Assembly (NCBI GenBank): GCA_001798855.1
Contig: MGQQ01000149.1
Span: forward strand, 1-63,150
Length of the DNA: 63,150 nucleotides
Source of the DNA: Deltaproteobacteria bacterium RBG_16_49_23
GTDB lineage: Bacteria > Desulfobacterota > BSN033 > UBA1163
Direction of reading: 5' to 3'
Shown: positions 40,490 to 49,577 of the stretch, piece after piece
How positions within the stretch are numbered: position 1 is the first letter of the stretch
Layout of the letters: the number at the start of each line of letters is the position of its first letter
Made by a program: the position numbers and the translations under genes
Notes under the pieces: model-generated
What the model was told of the DNA's origin: nothing
Database searches by the model: none
The model's input: only the letters and a program-made list of their open reading frames with translations

Positions 40490-41839
40490 CTATCTCCCCA
40501 TCTTCCCCTTGGGGGAAGGGGGCGCCGGTTCCTTGCAGTCGGACCTCACCCATTCCTCATTGAGCCTCCTCAGGATCTCCTGTTGCTGGCGCGTGGCAAA
40601 ATCGGCATATTTCGGATCTTTCCTCCGGTAATTCTTTTCAATAAAGGAGATGGCGCTCTGGGTGGTTCGAACCTGAGAGAAGATCATCTCGCATTTCCTG
40701 AGTCCCCACCGGGCTTCAATAGAGTCCCGGGGATGAGGGGAGAGCCAGAGGTGGTTCTGGAAAAGATGGTGAAAGGTAACGGATTGCCCTTTCTGAATGG
40801 GAATTGAAATAGCTTCCATTGTCTCTCTTACCCTCTCCAAATCAAGATGATTCGATTCAATGATCCGGCGAAGGTGATCCATCAGGAGGACGATTCTGCC
40901 ATCGCGTCCAGGCGTGCTGTGGATCTCCCATAGCGGGGACTCCTCCCTGCACCCTCCCCTGCGACATCGCCGGTATCCTGCCTCGACCACAGGGACCCTG
41001 TCCATGAGATAACGGGTCGTGGTATTGAGTACCCTCTCCATCTTCTCCCAGGGGTCGTAATCGGCCGGATCCATCCGTTTTGCCACTGCTTCAACAAAAT
41101 CAGCATAACCTTCATAGAAATCCGAAGCATACTGCTCCAGCGAATAGAAGGGATGTTCTGCCACAGGGAGGTATTCCCATTTCCCATTTTTAAAAATCGG
41201 CCAGCGGAACTTCACCAGACCGGAATAGACTGTGGACTCCGGCCTCGGGGTCATAAAGTCTCTTCCACTCAATTTTTGAATCTTAGCAGGCGATGTGGCT
41301 TCCCATGTCTGAAGGGGATGACCACTGCTTCCGTCTAAGATGACATGGCCGATCACACCGGAATGGGACTCTGTGACAAAGAACATTGTTCCAGGAGCGA
41401 CCGATTCCTGATCGATTCGAATGGGGTAGGTGTCGAGTGGAAGGGTTCGGGTGGTTGTCTCCGAGAGCATATGAAGAAGGGCTTTGCGGAAACGAAGGTC
41501 TTTATGCCACTCTGCGTGGGTGGAGAGATGATTCCAATCCGTGGACCAATGGCCGATGAGTTTGTCGTTTTTAGTCGTGGCTCCTGCAGGCAGGCCGGCG
41601 ATCCGTGCATAGATCCATCGGATGGCATAAGGGACATCCGCACAGTCAACTGGAATTTTATGGCGGATGAAGAAATCTTCTGCAATATTTTCTTCGACCC
41701 ATCCGGCGAAATTCAATTCCTCTTCATTTGTCCATCGCTGTTCCTCAACCTTCCAAACTTGAAGGGGTGATTCTTTAAACGATTCACCGAAAGCAGGTAG
41801 GGCAGGGAGGAGGAGCAGAATGATAAGCAATGCCTTCAT
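40490..41839 (-). CDS. Secreted protein, putative cysteine hydrolase of unknown family
   Basis: I do not recognise a named family. The 449-residue product has a clear signal peptide (about 1-18, ending in AFG). A DCADVPYAIRWIYARIAGLP segment at about 65-84 resembles the Cys-containing helix of transglutaminase-like or NlpC/P60 peptidases. A possible partner histidine is in GVIGHVILD (about 160-168). The later part has a cysteine pair (YRRCRRGGCREE) and several Trp/Tyr-rich segments. It would act in the periplasm. The last dozen residues (PAPPSPKGKMGR) come from a C/G hairpin repeat, so the original end may have been lost. It stands alone between signalling genes. Confidence 0.65.
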   Translation of the reverse strand: MKALLIILLLLPALPAFGESFKESPLQVWKVEEQRWTNEEELNFAGWVEENIAEDFFIRHKIPVDCADVPYAIRWIYARIAGLPAGATTKNDKLIGHWSTDWNHLSTHAEWHKDLRFRKALLHMLSETTTRTLPLDTYPIRIDQESVAPGTMFFVTESHSGVIGHVILDGSSGHPLQTWEATSPAKIQKLSGRDFMTPRPESTVYSGLVKFRWPIFKNGKWEYLPVAEHPFYSLEQYASDFYEGYADFVEAVAKRMDPADYDPWEKMERVLNTTTRYLMDRVPVVEAGYRRCRRGGCREESPLWEIHSTPGRDGRIVLLMDHLRRIIESNHLDLERVRETMEAISIPIQKGQSVTFHHLFQNHLWLSPHPRDSIEARWGLRKCEMIFSQVRTTQSAISFIEKNYRRKDPKYADFATRQQQEILRRLNEEWVRSDCKEPAPPSPKGKMGR

Positions 41840-41904
41840 AAAATCATATTAAAAAGATTCATGAAAGATTGTCAACCGAAAGAAAATAAGGTATTTTAAG
41901 GGTG

Positions 41905-42030
41905 GATTCATCCTCCCTTTCATCCCCTCCCATCAGGGGAGGGGAAAGACTTTCTTTAGGTTAAAATATTCCCTCCCCCGTCGAGGGGGAGGGTGAGGGT
42001 GGGGGTGAGAGAGGGGAAATACGTGGGCCG
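41905..42030. repeat. Tandem C/G-run hairpins before the kinase gene
   Basis: Two stem-loops of the cccctccc...ggggagggg and cctcccccgtcgagggggagg types lie between the divergent genes. A frame starting at 41993 reads through them and is not taken as the kinase N-terminus. Confidence 0.55.
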
Positions 42031-42034
42031 GGAG

Positions 42035-43537
42035 ATGCGCATTTTAATAGCAGAAGAAGATTTCAGTTTCTTGAAGATGGTTGAAGATTCTTTGAAGGTT
42101 TCAGGTAGCCTTTATCATATTGAGAAGGTTTCCTCTGGAGAAGAGTGTTTGAGAATGCTCCAGAAAGAGAAATTCGACATCCTTCTCTTAGACCACCTCC
42201 TCCCTGATGGAGAGGGGTTGAACTGGCTCAGGCGGTTTAATGAGTTGGGCATTGGGATTCCCACAATTTTTGTTACAGCCAAAGGGGACCCACAGATGTC
42301 CGTCCTGGCGATGAAGGAGGGGGTCTTTGACTACATCAACCGGTCCGCTGAATGCGCCAAAGCCTTCCCCTTTGTCGTCAACCGTGCTGTGGAGGGCCAT
42401 ACGTTAATGGTAGAAAAAGTCAGGCTTCAGAAGGAACTGATCGAAACAAAGAACTTTCTCGAATCGATCGTGGAGAAGGCAGGAGATGCCATTTCAGTGG
42501 TTGACCTTGAAGGGAAGATTCTTTATTGGAATGAAGGGGCGGAACAGATTTACGGGTATAGGAAAGATGAGATGTTAGGGAAAAAACTCTCTGATTTTCT
42601 CTACCCTCGAGATAAAAAGTTGAGAGAAGAAGAAACGAAATTGATGGGAAGCATTATGGAGCGGGTCAAGAAGGGAGAGGTAGTTCCCAACATGGAAGTG
42701 AAGAGGCAGACCAAGGAGGGAAGGGAGATCATTACAAGCATGACGATCTCACCGCTTAAGGATGCGGAAGGAAGGGTCATCGGCGCCTCTCGCATCTGTA
42801 AAGATATCACCCAGTTGAAGAAGGTGGAGGAACGACTCGCCCTAACAGAAAGGTTAACCTCTTTAGGGGAGCTTACGGCAGGAGTGGCTCATGAACTTCG
42901 AAATCCATTGGCAGGAATCAAAATCAATACACAGATCCTGTCAAGGAAGAGAGACTTTCCTGAAATGGAGAGACGCCTATTGGATAGCACATTGGAAGGG
43001 ATCGGGAAGATCCAGAAGATTGTCGATGATATGCTCCATTTTGCCAAACCGAAAGCTTCCCATTTTAAACTGGAGGAGATCAATGAGGTGGCGGAAAGCA
43101 GTCTTGCCATCTTTCAGACAAAATTGAAGAAGGGCAATATATCTCTACTATTCCAAAAAGGCGAGGCCCTGCCGAAGGTTTGGATCGATGCCCACCAGAT
43201 CCAGCAGGTCCTGACCAACCTGATGCTCAATGCCATTCAAGCAATGGAGAAGGGTGGCACATTGGCTTTACGGACCTTTTCAGATGGAAAAAATGAAGTG
43301 GGCATTGAGGTGAAGGATACCGGTGCCGGGATTCCAAAATCCCATCTCAAAAAGATTTTCGATCCCTTTTTTACGACCAAATCCGAAGGCACGGGACTCG
43401 GCCTCTCCATTAGTATTAATATTTTAGGAAGTCATGGAGCGACTATTGATGTGGTTAGCGAGGAGGGAAAGGGGTCAACCTTTATCATTCATTTTTCCCC
43501 CTCACTTTCCCCTCTCCCCACCGAGACTGTGTCGTAA
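42035..43537 (+). CDS. Hybrid sensor: REC-PAS-HisKA-HATPase histidine kinase
   Basis: The 500-residue cytoplasmic kinase begins with a receiver domain (1-120; Asp in ILLLDHLLPDGEG; the usual KP is NR in FDYINRS). A PAS domain follows (about 140-270; DAISVVDLEGKILYWNEGAEQIYGY), then HisKA with the phospho-acceptor in GVAHELRNPLAG and HATPase_c with DTGAGIPKSHLKKIFDPFFTTK and GTGLGLSI. The start at 42035 has a GGGAG site. The last residues (SPSLSPLPTETVS) and the stop are encoded by hairpin B and the left end of element A. It is the likely partner of the NtrC-type activator that follows. Confidence 0.9.
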   Translation: MRILIAEEDFSFLKMVEDSLKVSGSLYHIEKVSSGEECLRMLQKEKFDILLLDHLLPDGEGLNWLRRFNELGIGIPTIFVTAKGDPQMSVLAMKEGVFDYINRSAECAKAFPFVVNRAVEGHTLMVEKVRLQKELIETKNFLESIVEKAGDAISVVDLEGKILYWNEGAEQIYGYRKDEMLGKKLSDFLYPRDKKLREEETKLMGSIMERVKKGEVVPNMEVKRQTKEGREIITSMTISPLKDAEGRVIGASRICKDITQLKKVEERLALTERLTSLGELTAGVAHELRNPLAGIKINTQILSRKRDFPEMERRLLDSTLEGIGKIQKIVDDMLHFAKPKASHFKLEEINEVAESSLAIFQTKLKKGNISLLFQKGEALPKVWIDAHQIQQVLTNLMLNAIQAMEKGGTLALRTFSDGKNEVGIEVKDTGAGIPKSHLKKIFDPFFTTKSEGTGLGLSISINILGSHGATIDVVSEEGKGSTFIIHFSPSLSPLPTETVS

Positions 43538-43740
43538 TTCGCCGTTCACCCTTCGACACACTCAGGGCGAACGGCTAAGTAATTGATTTTAAATGTGCCT
43601 TTTTCCGTTCGTGGTGAGCCCTTCCTTCGACTTCGCTCAGGACATTCGGAAAAACCGTTCGCCCTGAGGCTCTCGAAGGGACGAACGGTTCGCTCAGGAC
43701 AGGCCCTGTCGAACCATGAACGGACTTATGACACAGTCTC
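43523..43740. repeat. MITE-like element A, copy 2
   Basis: gagactgtgtcgtaa on the left and ttatgacacagtctc on the right are inverted ends with one mismatch. This copy is longer because additional ttcgac/gtcgaa REP modules are inserted in its middle. The histidine kinase ends inside its left terminus. It lies in the loop of an outer ctctcccc/ggagaggg hairpin. Confidence 0.8.
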
Positions 43741-43777
43741 CATTGAGGAGAGGGAGGAGTAAGGGGAAGAGGGAACC

Positions 43778-45157
43778 ATGCGATTTACAATCCTGGTGAT
43801 TGACGACGAACCTATTCTGAGGGAATCTCTCGAGGTGGCGCTCAAGACATTGGGACATGATGTCATCATCGCGGGAACCGGAGAGGAAGGATTGGAACTT
43901 TTTCGAAAGGAAAATCCTGATCTCGTTCTCCTGGATCACTGGTTGCCTGGCATCAATGGGGACGAAGTTCTTCAAAAGATAAAAGAGCGAGAGCCTGAGA
44001 TCCCTGTCATCATCATGACCGCCCAGGGTTCGGTCGAACTGGCTGTCCATTCAATGAAGATGGGGGCTTTTGATTTTCTGGTCAAACCCTTTGATCTCGA
44101 TCAGATCGAGAGCCTCGTCCAGAAAGGTCTTGAGCGAACCCGCCTGAGAAAGGAGGTCGAATGGCTCCGCACCCAATATCAGGAGAGATTCCGTTCCGGA
44201 GGCTTTATTGGAGTCAGCCGGAAGATGAAGGATGTTCTGGGGCTTGCAGAAAAAACCGCTCAGAGTATGGACACCACCCTTCTCATAGAGGGAGAAACCG
44301 GGACAGGGAAAGAACTCCTTGCAGAGTACATCCATTTCTTAAGTCCGCGTTCTTCCTTTCCATTCATTCCCATAAACTGTGGGGCGATCCCCAAAGACCT
44401 CTTTGAAAGCGAACTCTTCGGTTATGAAAGGGGGGCTTTTACCGGGGCTCTGGAGAAGGGAAAGATGGGGAAGGTGGAGGCCGCAGACAAAGGGACCCTC
44501 TTCCTCGATGAGGTGGGAGAACTTTCTCCCCCGGCACAGGTTAAAGTTCTAAGGGTTCTTGAAGAAAAGGATTATTTTAAAGTCGGAGGAATTGAAAAGA
44601 AGAAAGCGGATATCCGGATCATTGCGGCAACGAATAAGGATCTGGGGGCGGAGGTGAAGAGAGGAAATTTTCGAGACGACCTCTATTTCAGGCTCAATGT
44701 CGTAAGGCTGCCCATTCCTCCACTTCGTGATCGAAGGGAAGATATTCTGCCCCTTTTTAGATTCTTTCTGGGGAGATTCAATGAACAGTTCAAAAAAGGA
44801 TTTCTCCGGATCTCAAGCGAAGCGGAGGAGCAAATCCATTCCTATCCGTGGCCAGGCAATGTTCGGGAACTGAGGAATGCTGTGGAACGGATTGTCCTCC
44901 TGGAAAAAGGCGAAACCATTTTCGGAAAGCACTTCTCTTTTCTCAGTGGCAAGAAGAATCAGGAAGAAGTCATCTCATTCAAGCCCACTCTCCCGTCCCA
45001 GGGGATCGTCTTGGATGAAGTGGAGAAAGCCTATATCCTTGAAGCCCTGAAGCTGAAAAAAGGGAATAAGATTCAAGCCGCTAAAATGCTCGGCATCTCC
45101 AGGTCCGCCCTTATCTACCGCATGGAAAAATACGGAATCAAAATTGTGGACTGGTGA
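43778..45157 (+). CDS. NtrC-family sigma-54-dependent response regulator
   Basis: The 459-residue activator has a receiver domain (Asp53 in LVLLDHWLPG; Lys in LVKPF). The AAA+ domain has Walker A GETGTGKE (about 172-179), the sigma-54 contact loop GAFTGA (219-224), Walker B GTLFLDEVGEL and the arginine finger segment FRDDLYFRLNVV. A Fis-type HTH lies at the end (KGNKIQAAKMLGISRSALIYR). It opens sigma-54 promoters when phosphorylated. A good -24/-12 promoter lies 320 bases downstream in front of the REC-rhodanese-molybdoenzyme genes, which are its obvious candidates. It has its own ATG 38 bases after element A. Confidence 0.95.
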   Translation: MRFTILVIDDEPILRESLEVALKTLGHDVIIAGTGEEGLELFRKENPDLVLLDHWLPGINGDEVLQKIKEREPEIPVIIMTAQGSVELAVHSMKMGAFDFLVKPFDLDQIESLVQKGLERTRLRKEVEWLRTQYQERFRSGGFIGVSRKMKDVLGLAEKTAQSMDTTLLIEGETGTGKELLAEYIHFLSPRSSFPFIPINCGAIPKDLFESELFGYERGAFTGALEKGKMGKVEAADKGTLFLDEVGELSPPAQVKVLRVLEEKDYFKVGGIEKKKADIRIIAATNKDLGAEVKRGNFRDDLYFRLNVVRLPIPPLRDRREDILPLFRFFLGRFNEQFKKGFLRISSEAEEQIHSYPWPGNVRELRNAVERIVLLEKGETIFGKHFSFLSGKKNQEEVISFKPTLPSQGIVLDEVEKAYILEALKLKKGNKIQAAKMLGISRSALIYRMEKYGIKIVDW

Positions 45158-45477
45158 TCACCTGTGAACACCAGAATTTCAAATGCTTCCTCCCTCCATT
45201 TTCCCCCGCACAGTGGTATTGTCTGTTTACAAACGAACTATTTGAAATCAGACATAGGTCTAATTCTTGAATCCTTTTAGAGGCCTATCTTCTCTTCTCT
45301 TCTTCCGATGTCTGTTATCAAACAAATTTTTATATCCTCTGACTCTCCATTTTAACCCTCTCTGCTCATTTCAATAAATGGTTCACCCCCCTTTGGAAAA
45401 TCTAATGGCCTGATTTTAATAGGAATCTCGAGCCTCAAGATTTGAATCTCTAAAATATTTGAACTTCAACCCCTCTT

Positions 45478-45493
45478 TGGCATTACCCTTGCT
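45478..45493 (+). promoter_or_regulatory. Sigma-54 promoter (-24/-12)
   Basis: TGGCATTACCCTTGCT keeps the invariant GG (45479-45480) and GC (45491-45492) exactly 10 bases apart and matches the TGGCAY-N5-TTGCW consensus. Transcription should begin near 45503-45505. The rest of 45158-45477 holds no gene; upstream activator sites were not identified by eye. Confidence 0.8.
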
Positions 45494-45509
45494 ATTCCCC
45501 TGATTGATT

Positions 45510-45908
45510 ATGAAAGTTTTAATCATTGAGAAAGATAAAACCGTTCGGCAATCGCTTTCGTATTTCATAGAGCGTCTCAGAAATTGTGAAGTCTTTCTTG
45601 CAAGTTCAAAAGAAGAGGGAATCTCCTTTTTTAAAATCATCCCCTTTGATATCGTTCTGTGCGGGGATCGTCTCCCGGATGGAGATGGTTTGGAAGTATT
45701 AAAGGGATGGACAAAGGCGAAACCCAGGCTCATCTCGGTTCTGATGACGGCTCACAGTGATGAACAGTTGAGACAGGAGGCAGAGAAGGCTGGAATTAGA
45801 GGTTATTTAGAGAAACCCTTCGATCTGAAACAATTAGAAGAAGCAATGGGAATAGGAAGTTCGGAATTGAGAGTGAGGAGTTCGGAGTTAGGAATTTTAG
45901 GTAAATAA
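45510..45908 (+). CDS. Single-domain receiver protein
   Basis: The 132-residue protein is a receiver domain with IIEKDKT acidic residues, phospho-acceptor Asp53 (IVLCGDRLPDGDG), Thr in LMTAHSD and Lys in YLEKPFD. No output domain follows. The tail (SSELRVRSSELGILGK) is translated from a gttcggag-type repeat that also occurs at 49514-49540. The ATG lies only about six bases after the expected sigma-54 transcript start and lacks a Shine-Dalgarno, so it may be translated as a leaderless message or poorly. It could modulate the upstream kinase. Confidence 0.8.
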   Translation: MKVLIIEKDKTVRQSLSYFIERLRNCEVFLASSKEEGISFFKIIPFDIVLCGDRLPDGDGLEVLKGWTKAKPRLISVLMTAHSDEQLRQEAEKAGIRGYLEKPFDLKQLEEAMGIGSSELRVRSSELGILGK

Positions 45909-45928
45909 GCAATGAAAGGAGGTGAAAG

Positions 45929-46393
45929 ATGATGAAGAAGAGAATGTTTGTTTGGATGTTGGCTTTTGTTTTCGTTCTTTCGATGGTCAGCCTGACACTG
46001 GCTCAGGATAAGCCGAAGGTTCCTACCTGGCAGACCACACCCGTGAAAGATACGGTAGCCAAGGCAAAGACGGAGATCAAGAAGGTTACTCCGGCCGATG
46101 TGAAGGAAGCCATTGATAAGAAGGAGAAGGCCGTTATTCTCGATGTCAGGGATCCCGGGGAGTATACGGCAGGGCATCTTCCCGGAGCCATCAATGTATC
46201 GAGAGGGAAATTGGAGTTCAACGTCTGGGATAGTGTCCCGGATAAGGACGCCAAAATCTATGTTTATTGTTTAACGGCAGCCCGTTCAGCGCTGGCCACC
46301 AAGACCCTGAACGATCTTGGCTACAAGAATGCCGTATTGATGGATGCGCCATTTGAGGCCTGGGTGAAAGCGGGTTATCCAGTGGCAAGATAA
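45929..46393 (+). CDS. Periplasmic rhodanese-domain sulfurtransferase
   Basis: The 154-residue protein has a signal peptide (about 1-25, ending in LAQ) and one rhodanese domain. VILDVRDPGEYTAGHLPGAINVSRG is the first conserved segment, and IYVYCLTAARSALATKTL gives the active-site Cys and loop. Periplasmic single-domain rhodaneses such as Sud of Wolinella carry polysulfide sulfur to polysulfide reductase. The gene precedes a Psr/Phs-type molybdoenzyme gene and follows a sigma-54 promoter, so this role is likely but inferred. An AAAGGAGGTG site precedes its ATG. Confidence 0.9.
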   Translation: MMKKRMFVWMLAFVFVLSMVSLTLAQDKPKVPTWQTTPVKDTVAKAKTEIKKVTPADVKEAIDKKEKAVILDVRDPGEYTAGHLPGAINVSRGKLEFNVWDSVPDKDAKIYVYCLTAARSALATKTLNDLGYKNAVLMDAPFEAWVKAGYPVAR

Positions 46394-46403
46394 GTTTTTT
46401 TGT

Positions 46404-46445
46404 TCCCTCATCCCCCAATCTATCCAAATATGGGGGGGTGAGGGA
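46404..46445 (+). terminator. Hairpin between rhodanese and molybdoenzyme genes
   Basis: tccctcatccccc pairs with gggggggtgaggga and is followed by ttttaaaaa. It would give partial termination, making the rhodanese more abundant than the oxidoreductase. Confidence 0.65.
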
Positions 46446-46470
46446 TTTTAAAAATGGATGAGTTTAAATA

Positions 46471-48777
46471 GTGAAATTGGAAATAATGCTGGGCATCAAT
46501 AAAATTCTTTCCCATTTCGGGATTCAGGTCCTTCCGCAGTTCATCGGAAAGGATGAAGTGATGGACCATCCCATCGTCGATATGAAAAGCCCGGTCAACT
46601 TCCGGATGACCCGGAGGGGTTTTTTAAAGGTGGCTGGAACAGGTCTTACAGCCGCCACTCTTGGTAACACTCTTCTCGATTTTGCTGCCTGGGAGAAGGA
46701 AATCCAGGCCGCACCCACTGAGATGATTCCCACACAATGCAATGGATGCGGAAACCGCTGTGGAATTTTGGCCTATGTCAAAAACGGAAGAATATGGAAG
46801 ATCGAAGGGAATCCCGAAGCGAATGGAAATCTCGGCCTCATCTGTCCAAAAGGGCATGGATATGTTCATGAACTATATAACCCACAACGTCTGAAAGGAC
46901 CGCTGAAAAGAGTTGGGAACCGATTTGAGCCCATCTCCTGGGAACAGGCTTATAAAGAGATAGCTCAAAAGATAAATTTAATTCTTTTGGAGAACGGTCC
47001 TCAGTCCATCTTCTGGGTCAATTACCCTCAATCGAACAATCTCTACGCCCTCAGGTTGATGCACGCCCTCGGAAGCCCCCACTATTTCACTCATGGTTCG
47101 ACTTGCTATACGGCGAGAAATGCCGGTTGGAAGGTAACGGTTGGGCAGCTTCCATGCAATGACCTTGGGAATGCAAAATATATTCTGATCATCGGCCGGA
47201 ACCCGGCTGGCGGGATTGATCTGGCCCAGGTGAAGGAAATTGTGGAGGCAAAGGAGAAGGGAGCCAAATTGGTCGTTGTCGATCCAAGGCATAGCGAGAC
47301 GGCTGTCATCGCAGATGAATGGCTTCCCATCAAACCCGGAACGGATCTGGCCCTTCTTCTTTCAATGATCCATGTCATGATCAAGGAAGAGCTTTACGAT
47401 AAGGAGTTTATCAAGAATAAGACAGTGGGTTTTCAAGAGTTAGAGGACGAGACGGTCAACTACCCTCCGGAATGGGCGGAGAAAGTTTGCGAGATTCCTG
47501 CAAAGACGATTGTCCGGATCACCCGCGAGATGGCTCAGGCCAGGCCCAAAGCCCTCCTTCATCGAGGATACCACGGAGCCTTCGGGTCTCAATACCTCAA
47601 CAGTTTTCAGACCGCCAGAGCGCTTGCCATTGCCAATAGCCTTCTTGGAAACATCAACCGGGAAGGGGGAATTATCTTCCCCAAGTCGGCAAAGCTCGGG
47701 GAACTTCAGCCCAAACATCCGGCTCCGGAACTTCCAAAAGTCCAAAAAGCGGATGGAACCGGAATCCCCGGAAGATACCCGGTGGGAAGTTATGGCGATG
47801 GGATTACACATGCCATTCCGGAACTGGCGCTCAGCGGAGAGTTGAAGGCCGGATTTGTCTATCACAATAATCCTCTCCGGACCAACCCGAATCCCAAAAG
47901 GGTGATCGCCGGTTATAAAAAATTGGAACTTCTGGTGGCGATTGATACTGTTCTCTCTGAGACTGCATCCATTGCCCACTATGTCCTGCCGGAATCGTTC
48001 TATCTGGAGAGAACGGAAGCTGTCGATACGAAGCACAGCGGCAAGAGGGCACAGGTGAGCATCCAGCAGCAGGTTGTTAAGCCATTATATAACACCCGGC
48101 CCGGAACGCAGATCATCATTGATCTGGCGAAACATTTAGGTGTGGAGAAGTATTTCAATTTCGACATTGAAGAGGGCAACCGTCTTCGGCTTCAACCCTT
48201 TGGTGTTACGCTGGAAGAGTTGAAGAAGAAGGGGATGCTGTTTGTGGGTGAGGAATGGAAGGAAGGCCTCTCTAAATTGGAGACCCCATCCGGAAAGGTG
48301 GAAATCTATTCTAAGGCCCTGGAGGATCTGGGTTTTTCACCTCTTCCTCGCTGGGAAGAACCACTGGTATCTCCTGACCCTAAAGACCCCCGTTCTTTTC
48401 GACTTCTTCACGGAAAGCAGGCAATCCATACCCATTCCATGACAGCCAATCAGCCTTATCTCATGGAGATCAGCCGTTATTATGACATGGTGAGGCTCTG
48501 GATGAATTCAGAAAGAGGGAAAACGCTTGGCCTAAAAGATGGGGATGAAATAGAAATCGAGTCAAGCATAGGAAAAGGGAGTATTCGGGTGAGGCTGACC
48601 GAAGGGATCCATCCCTCTGCAGTCTGGTTGCCGAGCGGGTATGGCATCTATTCCCGGAATCTTAATAATGCATTTGGAGTGGGTCTTTCCTATAATGATT
48701 TTGTTCCGACCCTTTTCGATCCTGCAGTGGGTCATGCCATGACCTCCGAGGTGATCGTGAGGATTAAAAAAGCATAA
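46471..48777 (+). CDS. Tat-exported molybdopterin oxidoreductase catalytic subunit (PsrA/PhsA type)
   Basis: The 768-residue protein has a twin-arginine signal (TRRGFLKVAGTG, Arg at about 48-49). A 4Fe-4S site follows with Cys at about 90, 93, 97 and 125 (CNGCGNRC ... LICPKGHG). Bis-MGD binding regions include IIGRNPAGGIDL, VVVDPRHSETA and KPGTDLALL. Cys at about 212 (GSTCYTARNAG) is in the position that ligates molybdenum in the Psr/Phs/nitrate reductase group. The C-terminal domain ends normally. It reduces a sulfur oxyanion, polysulfide or similar periplasmic acceptor. The GTG at 46471 leaves a long pre-signal; ATG 46561 is an alternative. Confidence 0.92.
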   Translation: MKLEIMLGINKILSHFGIQVLPQFIGKDEVMDHPIVDMKSPVNFRMTRRGFLKVAGTGLTAATLGNTLLDFAAWEKEIQAAPTEMIPTQCNGCGNRCGILAYVKNGRIWKIEGNPEANGNLGLICPKGHGYVHELYNPQRLKGPLKRVGNRFEPISWEQAYKEIAQKINLILLENGPQSIFWVNYPQSNNLYALRLMHALGSPHYFTHGSTCYTARNAGWKVTVGQLPCNDLGNAKYILIIGRNPAGGIDLAQVKEIVEAKEKGAKLVVVDPRHSETAVIADEWLPIKPGTDLALLLSMIHVMIKEELYDKEFIKNKTVGFQELEDETVNYPPEWAEKVCEIPAKTIVRITREMAQARPKALLHRGYHGAFGSQYLNSFQTARALAIANSLLGNINREGGIIFPKSAKLGELQPKHPAPELPKVQKADGTGIPGRYPVGSYGDGITHAIPELALSGELKAGFVYHNNPLRTNPNPKRVIAGYKKLELLVAIDTVLSETASIAHYVLPESFYLERTEAVDTKHSGKRAQVSIQQQVVKPLYNTRPGTQIIIDLAKHLGVEKYFNFDIEEGNRLRLQPFGVTLEELKKKGMLFVGEEWKEGLSKLETPSGKVEIYSKALEDLGFSPLPRWEEPLVSPDPKDPRSFRLLHGKQAIHTHSMTANQPYLMEISRYYDMVRLWMNSERGKTLGLKDGDEIEIESSIGKGSIRVRLTEGIHPSAVWLPSGYGIYSRNLNNAFGVGLSYNDFVPTLFDPAVGHAMTSEVIVRIKKA

Positions 48778-48835
48778 TTATCGTTTGGAGTGGTGAGTTT
48801 TAATCTGATAGATTGCAAAAAGAATCCCCCCTTCT

Positions 48836-48904
48836 GTCACTCCCGCGAAAGCGGGAGTCCAGAAGACTTTTAAATAACTGGATTCCTGCTTTCGCAGGAA
48901 TGAC
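48836..48904. repeat. Inverted cactcccgcgaaagcgggag repeat between subunits A and B
   Basis: A hairpin with arms ctcccgc/gcgggag is followed by a second with arms attcctgc/gcaggaat, and the two halves are inverted to each other. This type of repeat is widespread in bacterial genomes. It interrupts the operon without a terminator tail. Confidence 0.7.
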
Positions 48905-48962
48905 TTTTGGGGATACAAAAGGTGTCTTAAGCACCATGCTAAAATCTGACATTTGGTGAGAA

Positions 48963-49505
48963 ATGCCGCGATACGGAATGTTTATTGATGCGACGAAATG
49001 TGTGGGATGCCATGCCTGCCGGGTGGCCTGCCAGAACCAGAATGAGCTTCCGGCAAAGGAGAATTTCAACCGTATCGAGGAGCGGGAGTACGGCAGGTTT
49101 CCGAACTTCAACCGGGAATTCCTTCCGGTTCAGTGCCAGCACTGTGACAATCCTCCCTGTTTAAAGGTTTGCCCCACTGGAGCCACTTATAAAAGAAAGG
49201 ACGGCGTTGTGCTGGTGGATGATAAAAAATGCGTGGGATGCAAATACTGTATGGTCGCCTGCCCCTATTCGGTGAGGGTGATCAGCGAAGAGCATGGTGT
49301 TGTGGAGAAATGCCGGTTCTGCATAGAAATGGTCGAAAAGGGAAAGGAGCCTGCCTGTGTCACAACCTGTATGACAAAGGCCAGGACCTTCGGTGACCTC
49401 AACGATCCGAATAGCGAGGTCTCAAAGAAGATTGGGAAATATAAGGCCAAAACATTAAGAGCCGACTTAAATACCAAACCGTCGCTGTATTATCGGAAGA
49501 CATAG
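48963..49505 (+). CDS. Ferredoxin-like 4Fe-4S electron-transfer subunit (PsrB/NrfC type)
   Basis: The 180-residue protein has sixteen cysteines in the four-cluster arrangement. CVGCHACRVAC is followed by CQHCDNPPCLKVCP, then CVGCKYCMVACP, then CRFCIEM with CVTTCMT. It has no signal peptide and would be co-exported with the Tat-borne catalytic subunit. It carries electrons between the membrane subunit and the molybdenum protein. It follows the A subunit after a 185-base repeat gap. The first cluster motif at residues 13-23 fixes the start at 48963. Confidence 0.94.
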   Translation: MPRYGMFIDATKCVGCHACRVACQNQNELPAKENFNRIEEREYGRFPNFNREFLPVQCQHCDNPPCLKVCPTGATYKRKDGVVLVDDKKCVGCKYCMVACPYSVRVISEEHGVVEKCRFCIEMVEKGKEPACVTTCMTKARTFGDLNDPNSEVSKKIGKYKAKTLRADLNTKPSLYYRKT

Positions 49506-49577
49506 CCGGACAGAAGTTCGGAGTTCGGCGTTCGGAGTGAGGAGATAATTCTGAAATCAGAAACCCGCAACCAAGCA

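Noticed and set aside
47440-48036. 198-codon frame antisense to the molybdoenzyme
   Set aside because: Shadow frame of a conserved coding region.
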